Positions 45,812 to 56,808 of a stretch of 64,000 nt of DNA are shown here, one piece after another; position 1 is the stretch's first letter; each line of letters begins with the position of its first letter. Under the pieces are notes generated by a model. That model made no database searches. It was not told the origin of the DNA and saw only the letters and a program-made list of their open reading frames with translations. The stretch is from Xenoacremonium recifei (Eukaryota; Ascomycota; Sordariomycetes; Hypocreales; Nectriaceae): positions 1,798,001 to 1,862,000 of the forward strand of contig WOFQ01000001.1 in NCBI GenBank assembly GCA_012184525.1, written 5' to 3'. A program made the position numbers and the translations under genes.

Positions 45812-46777
45812 ATGTCTCGATTGACCAAAGACCTCACGCTGGCAACATCCGGCGATAAGATCCCGAAGCTTATATATGGAACCGCCTGGAAGGCTGAGAG
45901 AAGCGCCTCGTTGGTGTACACAGCCCTCAAGAACGGATTCCGAGCCGTGGACACGGCCGCGCAACCCAAACACTATTACGAGAAAGGCGTAGGCGACGGC
46001 GTGCGTCAGGCCATTCGAGACGGAATTGTTAGGAGAGAAGACCTTTTCGTGAGACACAAGACACCCGAACCCAAGCCTCGAGTTTGTAAGCTTGTTAACC
46101 ACTCTGCTCAGATCCAGACAAAGTTCTCCCCGACCACCAGTCAAGGCGATACAGCGCCCTATGACCTGACCGCCTCTGTACCAGATCAGGTTCGTCAGTC
46201 TGTGGAGTCATCTTTGCGGAACTTCGCTATTGATGGTCATGAGACATATCTGGACAGCATCCTACTGCACTCGCCCCTTCAGAATCCTGATGACACCCTC
46301 CTGGCCTGGAAGACGTTGTCAGACTTCGTCCCAGGAAAAGTCAAAAACATTGGCATCTCCAATGTGACACTGGAAACGCTCATGTGGCTGTATGACAAGG
46401 TTGATATCAAACCTAGCGTTGTGCAGAATCGCTTCCATGAGCAGACAGCGTTTGAAGTCGACCTACGAGCGTTCTGCCTTGAAAAAGAGATCGTGTTTCA
46501 GTCGTTCTGGACCCTGAGCGCCAACAAAACACTTTACCGGAGCGTACCTGTAAAAAACGTGGCAGAGAAGGCAGGCGTTGCTCGAGCTGCGGCTTACTAT
46601 GCCATGGTCTTGGGGTTGGAAGGAATTGCCATCCTCGACGGGACGACAAATGAAACCCACATGGCAGAGGATCTGGAAGGGATGAAGGTCATCGAGGACT
46701 GGGCTTCGACTGATGGAGCCTCGGACTGGAATTCTTCCATGGCAATGTTCAATCAACTCATTGGCCAGTATAACTAA
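45812..46777 (+). CDS. Aldo-keto reductase
   Basis: Two exons (45812-46048, 46112-46777) give 300 residues. The 63-nt intron has no stop, so an unspliced 321-residue frame also exists, but the spliced junction LFIQTKFSP restores the family sequence. AKR features are KIPKLIYGTAWK at the start, RAVDTA with the catalytic Asp, TKF with the catalytic Lys, ILLHSPL with the His, and KNIGISNVTLETL and VVQNRFHEQT further on. The usual DTAxxYGNE tyrosine motif is replaced by DTAAQPKHYYEKGVG, so the tyrosine sits a few residues later; a QPKHYxE-type subfamily is known among fungal and plant-like reductases. It should reduce aldehydes or ketones with NAD(P)H in the cytosol. The substrate is not predictable. 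Confidence 0.88.
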   Translation: MSRLTKDLTLATSGDKIPKLIYGTAWKAERSASLVYTALKNGFRAVDTAAQPKHYYEKGVGDGVRQAIRDGIVRREDLFVRHKTPEPKPRVCKLVNHSAQIQTKFSPTTSQGDTAPYDLTASVPDQVRQSVESSLRNFAIDGHETYLDSILLHSPLQNPDDTLLAWKTLSDFVPGKVKNIGISNVTLETLMWLYDKVDIKPSVVQNRFHEQTAFEVDLRAFCLEKEIVFQSFWTLSANKTLYRSVPVKNVAEKAGVARAAAYYAMVLGLEGIAILDGTTNETHMAEDLEGMKVIEDWASTDGASDWNSSMAMFNQLIGQYN

Positions 46778-47053
46778 CGGAGCGATATCATATGCAACTT
46801 TATATCAACCATTGGCGCCACCCAAACGCGAGAAGAAAGTAACTTTTTGGTTTCGTAATGTCGAACTTCTGGATGTATACGGACGAGTAGACACAGTATG
46901 AGCTCTGTTATGTGCTGGCTGACTGTATTGTTGACGTCGAAGAGGATAGCCTTCTCGGTAGCTTCTTTTCCCTTGATGGATAGCTCTTGATGTATAGCTC
47001 CTGCAATGTTATATAAGATGCCCCTTCCCATCTGGAGTTGGAGTTGGAATACG

Positions 47054-47135
47054 TTCATATTCTCCATCGCCATCATTTCCATCCGAAGCCGTATTTCATA
47101 TTCTCCATCGCCATCACTTCCATCCGAAGCCGCAT
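47054..47135 (+). repeat. 41-bp tandem duplication
   Basis: Two head-to-tail copies of a 41-base unit (47054-47094 and 47095-47135), beginning ttcatattctccatcgccat, that differ at two positions. The duplication lies immediately upstream of the small ORF at 47159. Confidence 0.85.
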
Positions 47136-47158
47136 CACTAAAGGTCTCGTATCACAAT

Positions 47159-47701
47159 ATGCATACTGCGGCTGAGGTAGAAGCGGCCAAAGCATTGGTC
47201 CGTCTGGCGTCCACTATCACATCCGAACAAGAAGAAGCGGCGACAATATTAGTCCAGATGGCATCCAATATCACATCTGAACAACAAACGGCAGCAACCA
47301 TGGAGCAACTGACATCCGGCGACCATGAGCGCCCCGACATGATCGATGCGATCATAACCAAAATGGAGCAGTTCCTGGCCAAAAATGAGCCCGACAAGGC
47401 CAGGACACTGCACAACATGACAACGCCCTGGTTCGAGACCGTCCACGAGGCCCACAGCCGCTTGACTTTACCCAGATTCTTCCAGTATCTGGAGAGTGCT
47501 GTGGATTCGCCCATGGCAAATGGGTACCGACCCGTGGCTCTTTGGGGTCCAACGGGGGAAGGGGGAGGGGGGCTGGGCTATCGACGACCACCGCCAGGGG
47601 AACCGTTTCCACCCGCACCGGAGGCAATCCGGAGGCAAGCGAGCCCGGGGCGCTGCCGATCTTGGTCATTGCGAAAGCAGCGGGAAAGGAGGACTAAATA
47701 G
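47159..47701 (+). CDS. Orphan ORF with 18-residue internal repeats
   Basis: An ATG-started frame of 180 residues; the same frame is open further upstream to 47006 through the 41-bp duplication. The first 60 residues carry two near-identical repeats, EAAKALVRLASTITSEQ and EAATILVQMASNITSEQ, and a third decayed start QTAATMEQL. The pattern suggests amphipathic helices. The middle (MIDAIITKMEQFLAKNEPDKAR and PWFETVHEAHSRL) also looks protein-like, with helix-forming composition. The last 50 residues are Gly/Pro/Arg rich and encoded by G-runs, and may be an intron or read-through rather than real protein. I recognise no domain. It may be a lineage-specific gene or a remnant. No signal peptide is evident from 47159. 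Confidence 0.42.
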   Translation: MHTAAEVEAAKALVRLASTITSEQEEAATILVQMASNITSEQQTAATMEQLTSGDHERPDMIDAIITKMEQFLAKNEPDKARTLHNMTTPWFETVHEAHSRLTLPRFFQYLESAVDSPMANGYRPVALWGPTGEGGGGLGYRRPPPGEPFPPAPEAIRRQASPGRCRSWSLRKQRERRTK

Positions 47702-47768
47702 AAGTGAGCACGGCGAGAACGCGTTACGGACGGGGGAAAGGAGGGCGGAGGGCGGAGGGGGGCGGAGG
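47544..47768 (+). repeat. G-rich runs with quadruplex potential
   Basis: Several runs of three to six guanines on the plus strand occur at 47544-47578 and 47732-47768, closely spaced enough to match the usual G-quadruplex pattern. Confidence 0.55.
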
Positions 47769-47883
47769 CTATCGACAGGGCTTGAGGCAGTATGTTACTT
47801 TTCATGTAGCTAATAAGATCACTTTCTCACAATCAAAATGCTGTCAATATCGCATTTTTCAAGATCAATGTCATGAACCCCGA

Positions 47884-47947
47884 CCCTAACCATAACCCGA
47901 ACACTAACCCCCTCAAACCTGAACACCTAACCATAACCCGACCTAAT
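47884..47947 (+). repeat. Degenerate telomere-like repeat tract
   Basis: About 64 bases rich in CCCTAA-like units (exact CCCTAA at 47884-47889, then CATAACCC, CACTAACCC and similar). The 16-mer CCTAACCATAACCCGA occurs twice, at 47885-47900 and 47926-47941. The canonical filamentous-fungal telomere repeat is TTAGGG/CCCTAA, so this resembles a decayed interstitial tract. Confidence 0.55.
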
Positions 47948-48307
47948 CTTTGGGCTGGAAAGTTCACTCCAGGCTGGAGAAATACCCAGCTGAATCAGGT
48001 TTAATTAGCGGACGTCCGTGTTATGGGACTCGAATTTCCCTGCCTAGCATGCATTTTCACTGTTGCAAAGGGTGCCCCAACCCATGTTAAAAACGCCCCC
48101 CCTCACGCGTAGGTTTGCACCCTACCAGGGCTTCACGTGAGCAGGAGCCCGAGGCAAAGACTATCGAGGTGTTGGTATTACAAAATGAACATCGCGTAAG
48201 GAAGTTCGTTCATTAAAAAAAATGCCAGTTGGTTCGTGACTCGTCCAATGCTCCAGATGCACTACCACCTCCGTATGCTTGAGATGGTTTCAGAAATGGC
48301 CAATTTC
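47948..48307. other. Spacer downstream of deoxyhypusine synthase
   Basis: A 360-base stretch between the telomere-like tract and the stop codon of the deoxyhypusine synthase gene. No gene or RNA was recognised. Confidence 0.5.
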
Positions 48308-49478
48308 CTAAGTGTCTTTCGCAAACGTATTTGCAACAATAAAAGGAAAGCAGGCAGTCGCCTCAAGATAAACCTGCAATGTATTAGTCGGATGCCCTAA
48401 TCTAACATGATAATCTTTGATCACATACCTTGACGCTATCGGCACCAATCTTGATCTTTCCCCAAGATACTGCTTCATCTGGGCGAGCTCCCGCATCGCT
48501 CCCGTCGAACTCTTGCGCTGTGTTGATGTATACTGCGGATTCGGCTCCATTACGCATGAGGCATGCGTTGGCGATGTGATGCTTGACGACACCTCCACCA
48601 AGGATGATCATGCCGGCCCGCTTGGCCCGCACTGATATCGTGTTGATGCGTCGAATGTCCTCAACAAGGTCGATCTTGAGCTGGAGCGGCGATGACTTGA
48701 ACGTGTGGAAGTAGAGCATATCACCGAGACTACCATCGGTGAGCGCAGGGCAGAATACGGGGATGTTGTTCTTGTAAGCCCAATAATAGACGGATCGCTC
48801 GTCGTTGATTTCCTTGCCCAGGCGATGGATGACCTTGGAGGGTGTCCAGTTGATCTCCTCCTCAGTCCCTTTACTAGCCTCTTGCTCTTCCAACATCTTG
48901 TCCAGAATGGGTACCAGCCAATCCTCAAATGCGCAGTAATTGGCGTTGGGAACCACTAGGTTCCCTATACGGTTGAGGCCCTTCTTGCGGAGCTCCTCGC
49001 CGGCTGTGCTGAAAGACCCGATATACGTATCAGCGAGACACTTGATGAAATCTTCCTCGACGCCACCAGCGGTCGTGACGATGGCCGATACATGCTTATG
49101 CTCGACCAACCATCGGAAGACACCTCGCAGGCCAGAAGAAATGAGGTTGGAGGTATATCCGAGGAAGATAGTCGTCTTGTCCCCTGTCTCAGGATCACTC
49201 CAGGCACGCTTCATATCACAGAGTCAGCATTGGGCAAGGTTTTACTGTGAGTCAGGCATATCGCTCACCATATCATTGATGATCCTCACAGCCTCACACA
49301 TAGATGATGCCTGGAAGCCCATGTTCTTCATGCCCTCGAACAGGTCCTCGGCCGTGACGGGGCGACCTTTGAACTTGTTGAAGTCCAGCTCTTCCACCTT
49401 CTGGGCATCCTTGGGCATTTCCTCGGACTTGACCAGAACAGCTTCCGTAGCTGCCGAAGGGGGCGCGTTTGTTGCCAT
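48308..49478 (-). CDS. DYS1: Deoxyhypusine synthase
   Basis: Three exons (49478-49269, 49208-48429, 48373-48308) give 351 residues, the expected size. The enzyme transfers the aminobutyl group of spermidine to one lysine of eIF5A with NAD, the first step of hypusine formation, as a cytosolic tetramer. Family motifs are GFQASSMCEAVRIINDM, TIFLGYTSNLISSGLR, AIVTTAGGVEEDFIKC, NNIPVFCPALTDGSLGDM, ILGGGVVKHHIANACLMRNG and the active-site lysine region EAVSWGKIK. The GTG 12 bases upstream is in frame, but the ATG at 49478 (MATNAPPSAAT) is the normal start. The last exon is only 21 codons (VYLEATACFPFIVANTF), which completes the conserved C-terminus and supports the splice site. Confidence 0.95.
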
Positions 49479-50406
49479 CGTGACTACCACTTCTGCGCGA
49501 GTGTCGTAGAGTGCGTGTTAGTCATTGCAAACGGAGGGAAAAATAAAATTCTAGAAGGCCAGTGGAAGCCCACAAATCGGGTCTCATCCGCTGACAGATT
49601 GGTGCAAACAACCAACTTTTATGGCCAATCAACCAGGCAGGAAACCCAATCTCAACCACACCCGGATGAACACACAAGCATTTTCAATGTTGGCATCGCA
49701 TTTCAAACCGTTCCCCCCGGAAAATACTTGAAGTCTAATTGCCGATAGGTGCTCCGTCCAGTCCTCTCTCAACAACCCGGAACAGCCCAGAGATCGCGAC
49801 AGGGGCGTGAGTCTATGGCCCCACTCCTCTTGTCAGCTCCCGCTTCTGGCCTAGCGGCTCGCGGCAGTTTTGGGACTAAGCGACTCAGCAGCGCCCGTGT
49901 TTGGCTTTCTGGCCCAAATTAAGCGCCACACGCATGGCAGCGTATTTTGCAGGCGGAAGGCTTCGACCAGGGGGGTCTCTCCAAAGTTCGAACCTTCACA
50001 GTCCTGGCCATCATCGGCTTCCCGCATCGCCAACCCCCGTTTGACGCCGGCACGCGCGTAGCAACTCGTCCGATCGCGCCCAGAAGCGAAAACCTGTCCT
50101 TCTGAGACGCCTGGCAGCGCCCTTGCTGGCCCACGCCACCCGCGGAGGGACACGACGGGGTTCCACCGGCTACAGTCGAGTTGCCGAAGCCTGGGATCGA
50201 GACTTGCACGCGCATTACGCCTCCAAGTTCCTCAGGCCCTCACGGTTGCGCCTTACCCATGCCTAAGGTTGCTTGAGGCCTCATATTTAAATTGTGACGA
50301 CTCGCACGTCACACTATGTACGTCTTTGCGTCTACACTGGCTGTCTTTTACCTTGTTGTCCCTGTTCCTAAGCCATGAATACGCGATTCCTCTTCGACTG
50401 GTGTGG
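49479..50406. other. Intergenic region between divergent genes
   Basis: About 930 bases between the starts of deoxyhypusine synthase and SNT1. It must include both promoters. A GGTTCGAA-like stretch near 49985 was checked as a tRNA B box, but no A box or acceptor stem was found. Confidence 0.5.
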
Positions 50407-53400
50407 ATGGGCTACGAGAGGTCTCTCAACTCCGCCCCTGCGCATCACTGTCATTATCTAAGAATCATTCCGATGAGTCACAGCGTATTGTCGCGATGCT
50501 GACTGTCGCAATAGGGCCTCAAGGAATTACCAACGATACGACCGGTCTCGGTCACGAGATCGCTCCCCGGACCGGTACAACGAGAGGACATCACAATACG
50601 GTGACGGCGACAGGCGACGTTCATCCGCAGAACTCAGACACAACAACGCTGCCTTCCAGTCAAACCGCGAACCATTTGGTGATCCTCTGCGTAGGGATCC
50701 TCCCAGAGGACCAAAGGCTTTGATTGATGCTCCTAGCGGTCCAAGAGGTGGTGGGTTCGTAGGTGACTTTAGGGGTGGGAGAGGTCGCGGGAGAGGCCGT
50801 GGCTGGACAGCTCGCGACGAAAGCAGAGATCGCGGAAGAGACCGAGATGTCGATTATCGTGACCGATATCGAGACGACCGGAGTCGGGAACACGAGCGCG
50901 ATCGCGATCGCGACCGGGACTGGCGAGATGCGCGAGACTTCAGGTCGCGAAGATCTCCTTTGGGACGACCCAGATCACCGGCGCGAGATTTCCGGGATCG
51001 AGATCGCGATGGGCCATTGGGAGTTGACGCCGACCGCTCGCGTAGAGGCTCTCGTGATGGGGGGCCACCATCTGCTGGCTCGACATCTTCGGATCCTTTC
51101 GGATTGCCTCCGTACCTACCCCGAGGAGGGAGTTTTCACAGGGGTCGAGGAAGAGGAAGAGGAGAATGGCCTGCCGAGCGAGGCAGGGGGAGAGCGCCAT
51201 TCATGGACGACAGAAATGATCGTTACCCCCGTAGTCGATCTCAGGAAGGTCGTTGGGGTAGGGACAGGGACGAAAGGGACCGAATGGACAAACCCGACCG
51301 ATACGCCGACGGCGAACTTCGACATCAACGAGACGATCGCGATCCGCGAGAGAGGGAGTTATTCCGCTCCAAACTGGAGGCTCGTACATCCATCTCTCAC
51401 GAAACCATGTCAAACAAAGAGATCACTCCGCCACCGCTTGCGCCTTCGGCACCGGCATTTGGCTCTGTTTCGAATCGACCTTCGTTTGGCGCCGATGTGC
51501 CTCCCGCGAATGCTACTGCGGCGGCGGGAAAGCCTCCTCCAACAGCTCCAAGGGCTTTCGGTGATCGTCCACCCTCATCCGGGGGCCATGATGGGCCGGT
51601 TCTCCCCTCCGGTCTTGCTAAGCCCGTGAATCAGGAAAGCCCGCCGATTCCTGTTGGACCCAGAGCGCAGCAACAGAAACAGCAACGATCAAGCAAACAA
51701 TGGATCAACCCGAACCTAAGGAAAACTCCCGACTCTCCCAAGATGATGAGAGCTCCGAGCTTCGGTCAACAACGCCCTCCGCCTCTGCATCGAGATAGTT
51801 TCCAACATGATCAATCACATGGAGAGGAGACGAGCCCTCGAAGTAGTGATGCGAAGTCAGACACACACATGTCGGACTACAACAACCGAGCTCGATCCCA
51901 ATACAGTGCAGAACCCGGGGAAATAACTGTCAAGTCTGAAAGGGACTCATATTCTGCTAGAGAGTCAATGGACCGTGATGTTCGTGGCCCTTCCTCTTCG
52001 AGGGGGACATATCGAGCGGGATCTGGGCCTTCTCCCACGACTGAGAAAACACTGAATTTTCCCAGTGCTTCTTCTGAGCACGCTGAGGAACGCAGGGTTT
52101 TGGCGAGGGATTTGGGAAAACCGAAACGAAAAACAGTCAAATTTGCTTTGAACCGGGTCGAGGTCCCGCCGAAGAAGCTTTTGCCAACGGCAAACTCCGA
52201 GTCAGATGATGACGATGAGGACATGGCTGATTATTTTGCAATGGAAATCGAAAAAACCGAAGCAGAATTGGGCAAGCTCGAGAAACCCCGGCTTCCTACC
52301 GAGGTAATGGCGCGGTTTGCAGGCTTCTCCCATGGGTCTATGGTCAAGATTATGAAAGAAGGTGAAGGTCTAGTCGACATGGTCGGCCCATTGCCCGAGG
52401 GATTTGAGATTCCAGAAGATGCGGTTGAAGCCTTGCTCCCAGCTGTACAGAAGCCAAGTGAGGACATGGAGATGCTTGATGCACCAGCCAGTACTGAGAC
52501 TGTACACGGCAATACGGACAAAGTGGCGGACGAGGAAGTGCCCAAAGAAAAGGAGGCGGAGGCCAAAGCTGAAGTTCCTCAACCCGTGGACCCTAATGAG
52601 TCGAAAAAAGCAGCCGCCACTCCTGAACCTGAACCTAAGACGGAGGAAATGGACACGGATGTTGCGACGGCGGAAATATTACCATCTATTCCGGACGCTC
52701 CCAAGGAACCCGTTATCGAACCGGAAGTTACAGCCGTGTCCGAGGCATCGAAAGGCTCGGACTTCGTGGATCAGACGGCAATTCCCTCTTCAGAACCTGA
52801 GAAACCTGCTGAGATCGCACCAACTCCTGTGCCGGATTTTGCAGACGTTTCATCTGCTCTTCCGTTGGAAACGACCGAGCCTAACTCCAAACCAGCAAGT
52901 ACACCCTCACAGGTTGCTGACGATGACGAGACGGAATCAGAAGAGAGTTTCTACGTGAACATCGATGATATTCGACAGTTTATGGCCACACCTCCCATTG
53001 ACAGTTTGCCGGATTACAACTGCACACCCTGGGATCAGGATGAGAAGTTTTTAGAAACACTTGATGGTGAACCGAACATCCTTGACTATGTCTCCGATCA
53101 CATCAAACACATCGATCTTGAACGAACCACCGAGCAAAAGGAAGCACAACACACTTATGCGAGTAATTATGCTCACTACCTGGACTTCACCTTGTCGAAT
53201 GATCCGGCTGCTGTCAAAAGCAGAGGCAAATTCTCTGCTTCTACTGGGGTCGTTGAAGGAACTGGCTCAGTGACCCCTGAACAGAAGCACGAAGGCAGTG
53301 GCCGGGGCCGGCGATTTGCAACCGAACGTGATCTTGAGCGCGTTCTTCAAGCCTCGATGAGGGAAGACGAAGAACGCAAAGAGAGAGAACTGAGGATGCA

Positions 53401-56400
53401 AAAAGAGAAATACCGGAGCGAAAAAGAAGCCATTATCCCAGAGATGTTTTGGTCTCAAGAGGAGAAGGATGACATAGATTGGGTCGATCGGTCTGGATAT
53501 TGTCCTCCAGATAGGCTAGTATCGTCATGGCGAGTGCTGCCACCCGTCGACAACTTCACAACAGACGAAACGGAGCTGTTTGAGAAGAAGTATATGGAAG
53601 CACCTAAGCAGTGGGGCAAAATCGCTGAGTCGGTTCCTCACCGAGACTTTGGCACTTGCATCCAGTATTACTACATGAAGAAGAAAGAACTGAACCTCAA
53701 GGAGAAGCTTAAAAAGCAACCCAAGAGGCGTAAGAAGGGCGGAAGAGGGAAACAGAGATCAAGTGCTCTGGTGTCGGAGCTCGGGAACGGAGATGGCGAA
53801 ACGGAGGACAACCACGATCATGGCGAGAACGGTGAACGAAGACGTCCACGCCGTGCAGCCGCACCAACATGGGGCTATGAAGACAAGCAAGGCGACACAG
53901 AGAGCTCGACGCCTACAGGAACTCCCGGCCGTCGTGGAGGATCAGCAGCTGCAAGGGGAGATCAACCCGAGAAAGTCGATGGACGAAAGGGGCGGCGGAA
54001 GGCAAAGGACAAAGAACCCAAGGCACCCAAGGCGAACCAGACTTTGGCCGCTGCCCCTACGCCTGGTGCTGGAAGAGGGAGGTCACGATCGAACTCCCGG
54101 GCTCACAACATCGAGTTTCAGCCTCCTGTTGCAGCCGAAGTTCATCGCTTGCCAACGCAGTTCGAGCCGTCAACCTCTGCCATGCAGCCTCCTTTCCAGA
54201 TGCAGCAACCCCCACCCATCCAAACCCTGGAACGCCCACCACCTATGCCTACGTCCTCCATCTCTGAAGTCATGGCACCGCCGCCGCTTCGACCAGAGCC
54301 GCCGCCAGCGCCCGCCCAGCCTGCCATGTCAACTTTCAATCTCGCGCAGCCCCAACCCGAACGAAAGGCACCGACCCAGGCGTCCAGTTACTGGAGTGTG
54401 TCGGAAACTAATGACTTCCCCCACCTCTTGGCCTCTTTCGGATCGGACTGGACAGGAATTGCGGCTCACATGGGGTCGAAGACAGCTGTAATGGTGAGTA
54501 ACCTCTATTCGCTTACTTAGTACCATATTAACAATTGCCCTAGGTTAAGAACTACTTTGTCAGACAGAAAGATCAGGGCAAGATGGAGTGGGAGGCCATT
54601 GTCAAGGAGGCAGATGGAAAACGCATGAGAGGCGAGCCACTACCAGAAGCCCCGCAGCCATCTATAGGTGGACGTGGAAGACGATACGACAACTCAACAT
54701 CCACATCGAGACCACTTGCTGTTGCAACGAGCATCGATCTCCGTACGGAAGCCTCGCAGGCCAAGATCGAGGGCGCAGGACCAGGACATCGTGGCCAGCC
54801 TTTCTCGAGCTACGGAGTACCTATTGCTCAGGCTCCTGTCCAACAACCACTAAGCCATTCGCCTCAACAAGGCTTGGCCATGCAACAGCATCAACCCTCG
54901 CACCCTACGCCGCAGCAAGCCATGTCACCGGCTGCGCGGCCGTTGCGGGCCCCTTTCTCGTTTCCTGAGCGGGAGCGCGAGCCCGGGCAGCGTATGCCTT
55001 TGCCTCAAAAGGCTCCGACTCTGGCTGAGCCACCGCGGGAGCAACCGCCGCTGGCCAGCAAGGTGCCATTAATGACTGCCAGAGGAGATCCGTTGATGGC
55101 GCAAAAGCCTCCACCCCAAGACACGCAAAAAATCGAGATGCAGCTACGAGAGCAGCAGCAGCAACAGCACCTGCAGCGAGAAAAGGAGAGGGAGCTCTCC
55201 AGACAAGCCGAGCGGCAATCGTTGCGGGTTAAGCAGGAACCTGATGCTCCTCCGCCGCAGCATCACTACGAGCCATTCGGGCATCGATCTCACTCAAGTT
55301 TGGGCCAGCCACTCGCTAGAGCTCCTCCTTTGGATCCAGGTCGCCAGCATGCGTACGCCCCGTCGATTCAGGCTCAGCCGCCATCGCAACCAGTTCGGAG
55401 CATAATGAACGATCAACCCCCGATCCGGTCACCACAGATGGCAGCTCCAACCAGCCGACCGGTTTCTTCCCTTCAGTCGAGACCGTCGTCGGGATCACTG
55501 TCTGAAACGTATAGATCAGTGACTCCTCAGACAGCTACGCCAAGCGTCGCGCCACCAGCTCCTCCTCGCCCACCAGAACCCCGCAAGACGTCCAGTATTA
55601 TGTCTTTGCTGAACGACGACACAGACACGCCGCCTCCGAAGCGCGTCAGCGATGTTGTAAGCACCCCGATGCGACCGTCGCCAACACCCCCTCCCCCAAG
55701 CATGGGACGATCACTCGCTTCGGCCCCTCCACCGTCGCAAATGCGGCGAGAACCAGAGAGTCAGTATTCTCCGTATGGGCGGGCTCCTTCAGGGGGCGCC
55801 TCTGCGATGCCTCCTCTGAAGCCTTCTTTCTCCGACGCCTCTCAAGCACAGCACATGGGCAGCTCCAGGGCATCAATGGGAGTGTCGGTGGATCCAGCTG
55901 CCTCGGAGAGGGATTACTACAGACAGCATTCGTATCAATCCTCGCAGCAGCCAAGTGCGGCGAACTCCCCTCAAGGATCCCATCGCTATCCTCCACCAGG
56001 TCAACCGAGCCAGGTCCAATATCAGTCATCCACCGGATACCCGACTCCCTATGGCTCTTCAAGTCAACAACCACACGCTTCGTCACCAACGGCTCAGTAC
56101 AGTCTTCATCCGTCGGCCTCACGAGCCCGTGAAGTTCCTCAAGGGGGAGGTCGCGAGCCCTCGTGGCCGTCTTCGAGTCATCAGCCGCCGCCTTCGAATA
56201 TGCAGCAGCCATCTGGCTGGCCAACACAACCGCCGCCGAATACCTCACAGCCACCTCCTGGTCAACAACCATCGTGGCAACCGGGACATCCCGCTGCAAA
56301 GCCAGCCACCCCGGCTCCCTCTTGGGCATCAGCCCCTCCGCCTCCACAGCAGGCTCATCATATGTCAATGAGAGACGACCCTCGCGGTTCGGGATACTAC

Positions 56401-56808
56401 AGCTCGCCCGGGTCAAGCCTCGCACAGCAGCAGCAACAGCAACAACCACCGCAACACCAGATGCCGGGACGATACGCACCGCCGACTTCTCGAGGTCCGG
56501 AGCCCGTACCGCCTCCAGCAGCGGCTTATCCTCGCTATGCCTCGACTCCTGGTCCCGTAAATCCTCGGGACCCGCGAGACATGCCAGGACGCAGTTATAC
56601 GCCAGTAGGATATGACAGTCGTGGGCCTCCTCAGCCGCCCCCTCCAACTTCTGGCTATCCTGGGCCAGATCCCCGAGAGATGCAACTGAGGGATTCCAGA
56701 GACCCGAGGGACCCTAGAGATCCCAGAGAACAGCACGAGATGATGGCACGCGGTCTGAGACCACCACATGACTATGATCAAAGACGCCACGATCAGTACC
56801 GAAGATAG
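50407..56808 (+). CDS. SNT1: SANT-domain corepressor, SNT1 / NCoR-like (Set3 complex)
   Basis: The main exons are 50515-54493 and 54544-56808, about 2080 residues. The first exon is uncertain: an acceptor (gactgtcgcaatag) ends at 50514, and ATGGGCTACGAGAG at 50407-50420 joins it in phase. The N-terminal 120 residues are Arg/Asp-rich (RDRDRDW and similar). A coiled/acidic middle follows. Two SANT domains are visible: near residue 1010 (NFTTDETELFEKKYMEAPKQ, WGKIAESVPHRDFGTCIQYY) and near 1295 (YWSVSETNDFPHLLASFGSD, then VKNYFVRQ after the 50-nt intron). The last 700 residues are Pro/Gln-rich with glutamine runs. The layout matches Snt1, the NCoR/SMRT-like scaffold of the Set3 histone deacetylase complex, which binds H3K4-methylated chromatin through Set3. 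The symbol is assigned by domain layout. Confidence 0.8.

Noticed and set aside
49975..50010. Possible tRNA B box (agttcgaacct)
   Set aside because: No matching A box 30-60 bases upstream and no acceptor stem could be drawn.
55646..56647. 333-residue minus-strand frame opposite SNT1
   Set aside because: Antisense shadow of the Pro/Gln-rich coding region; no ATG context or domain.
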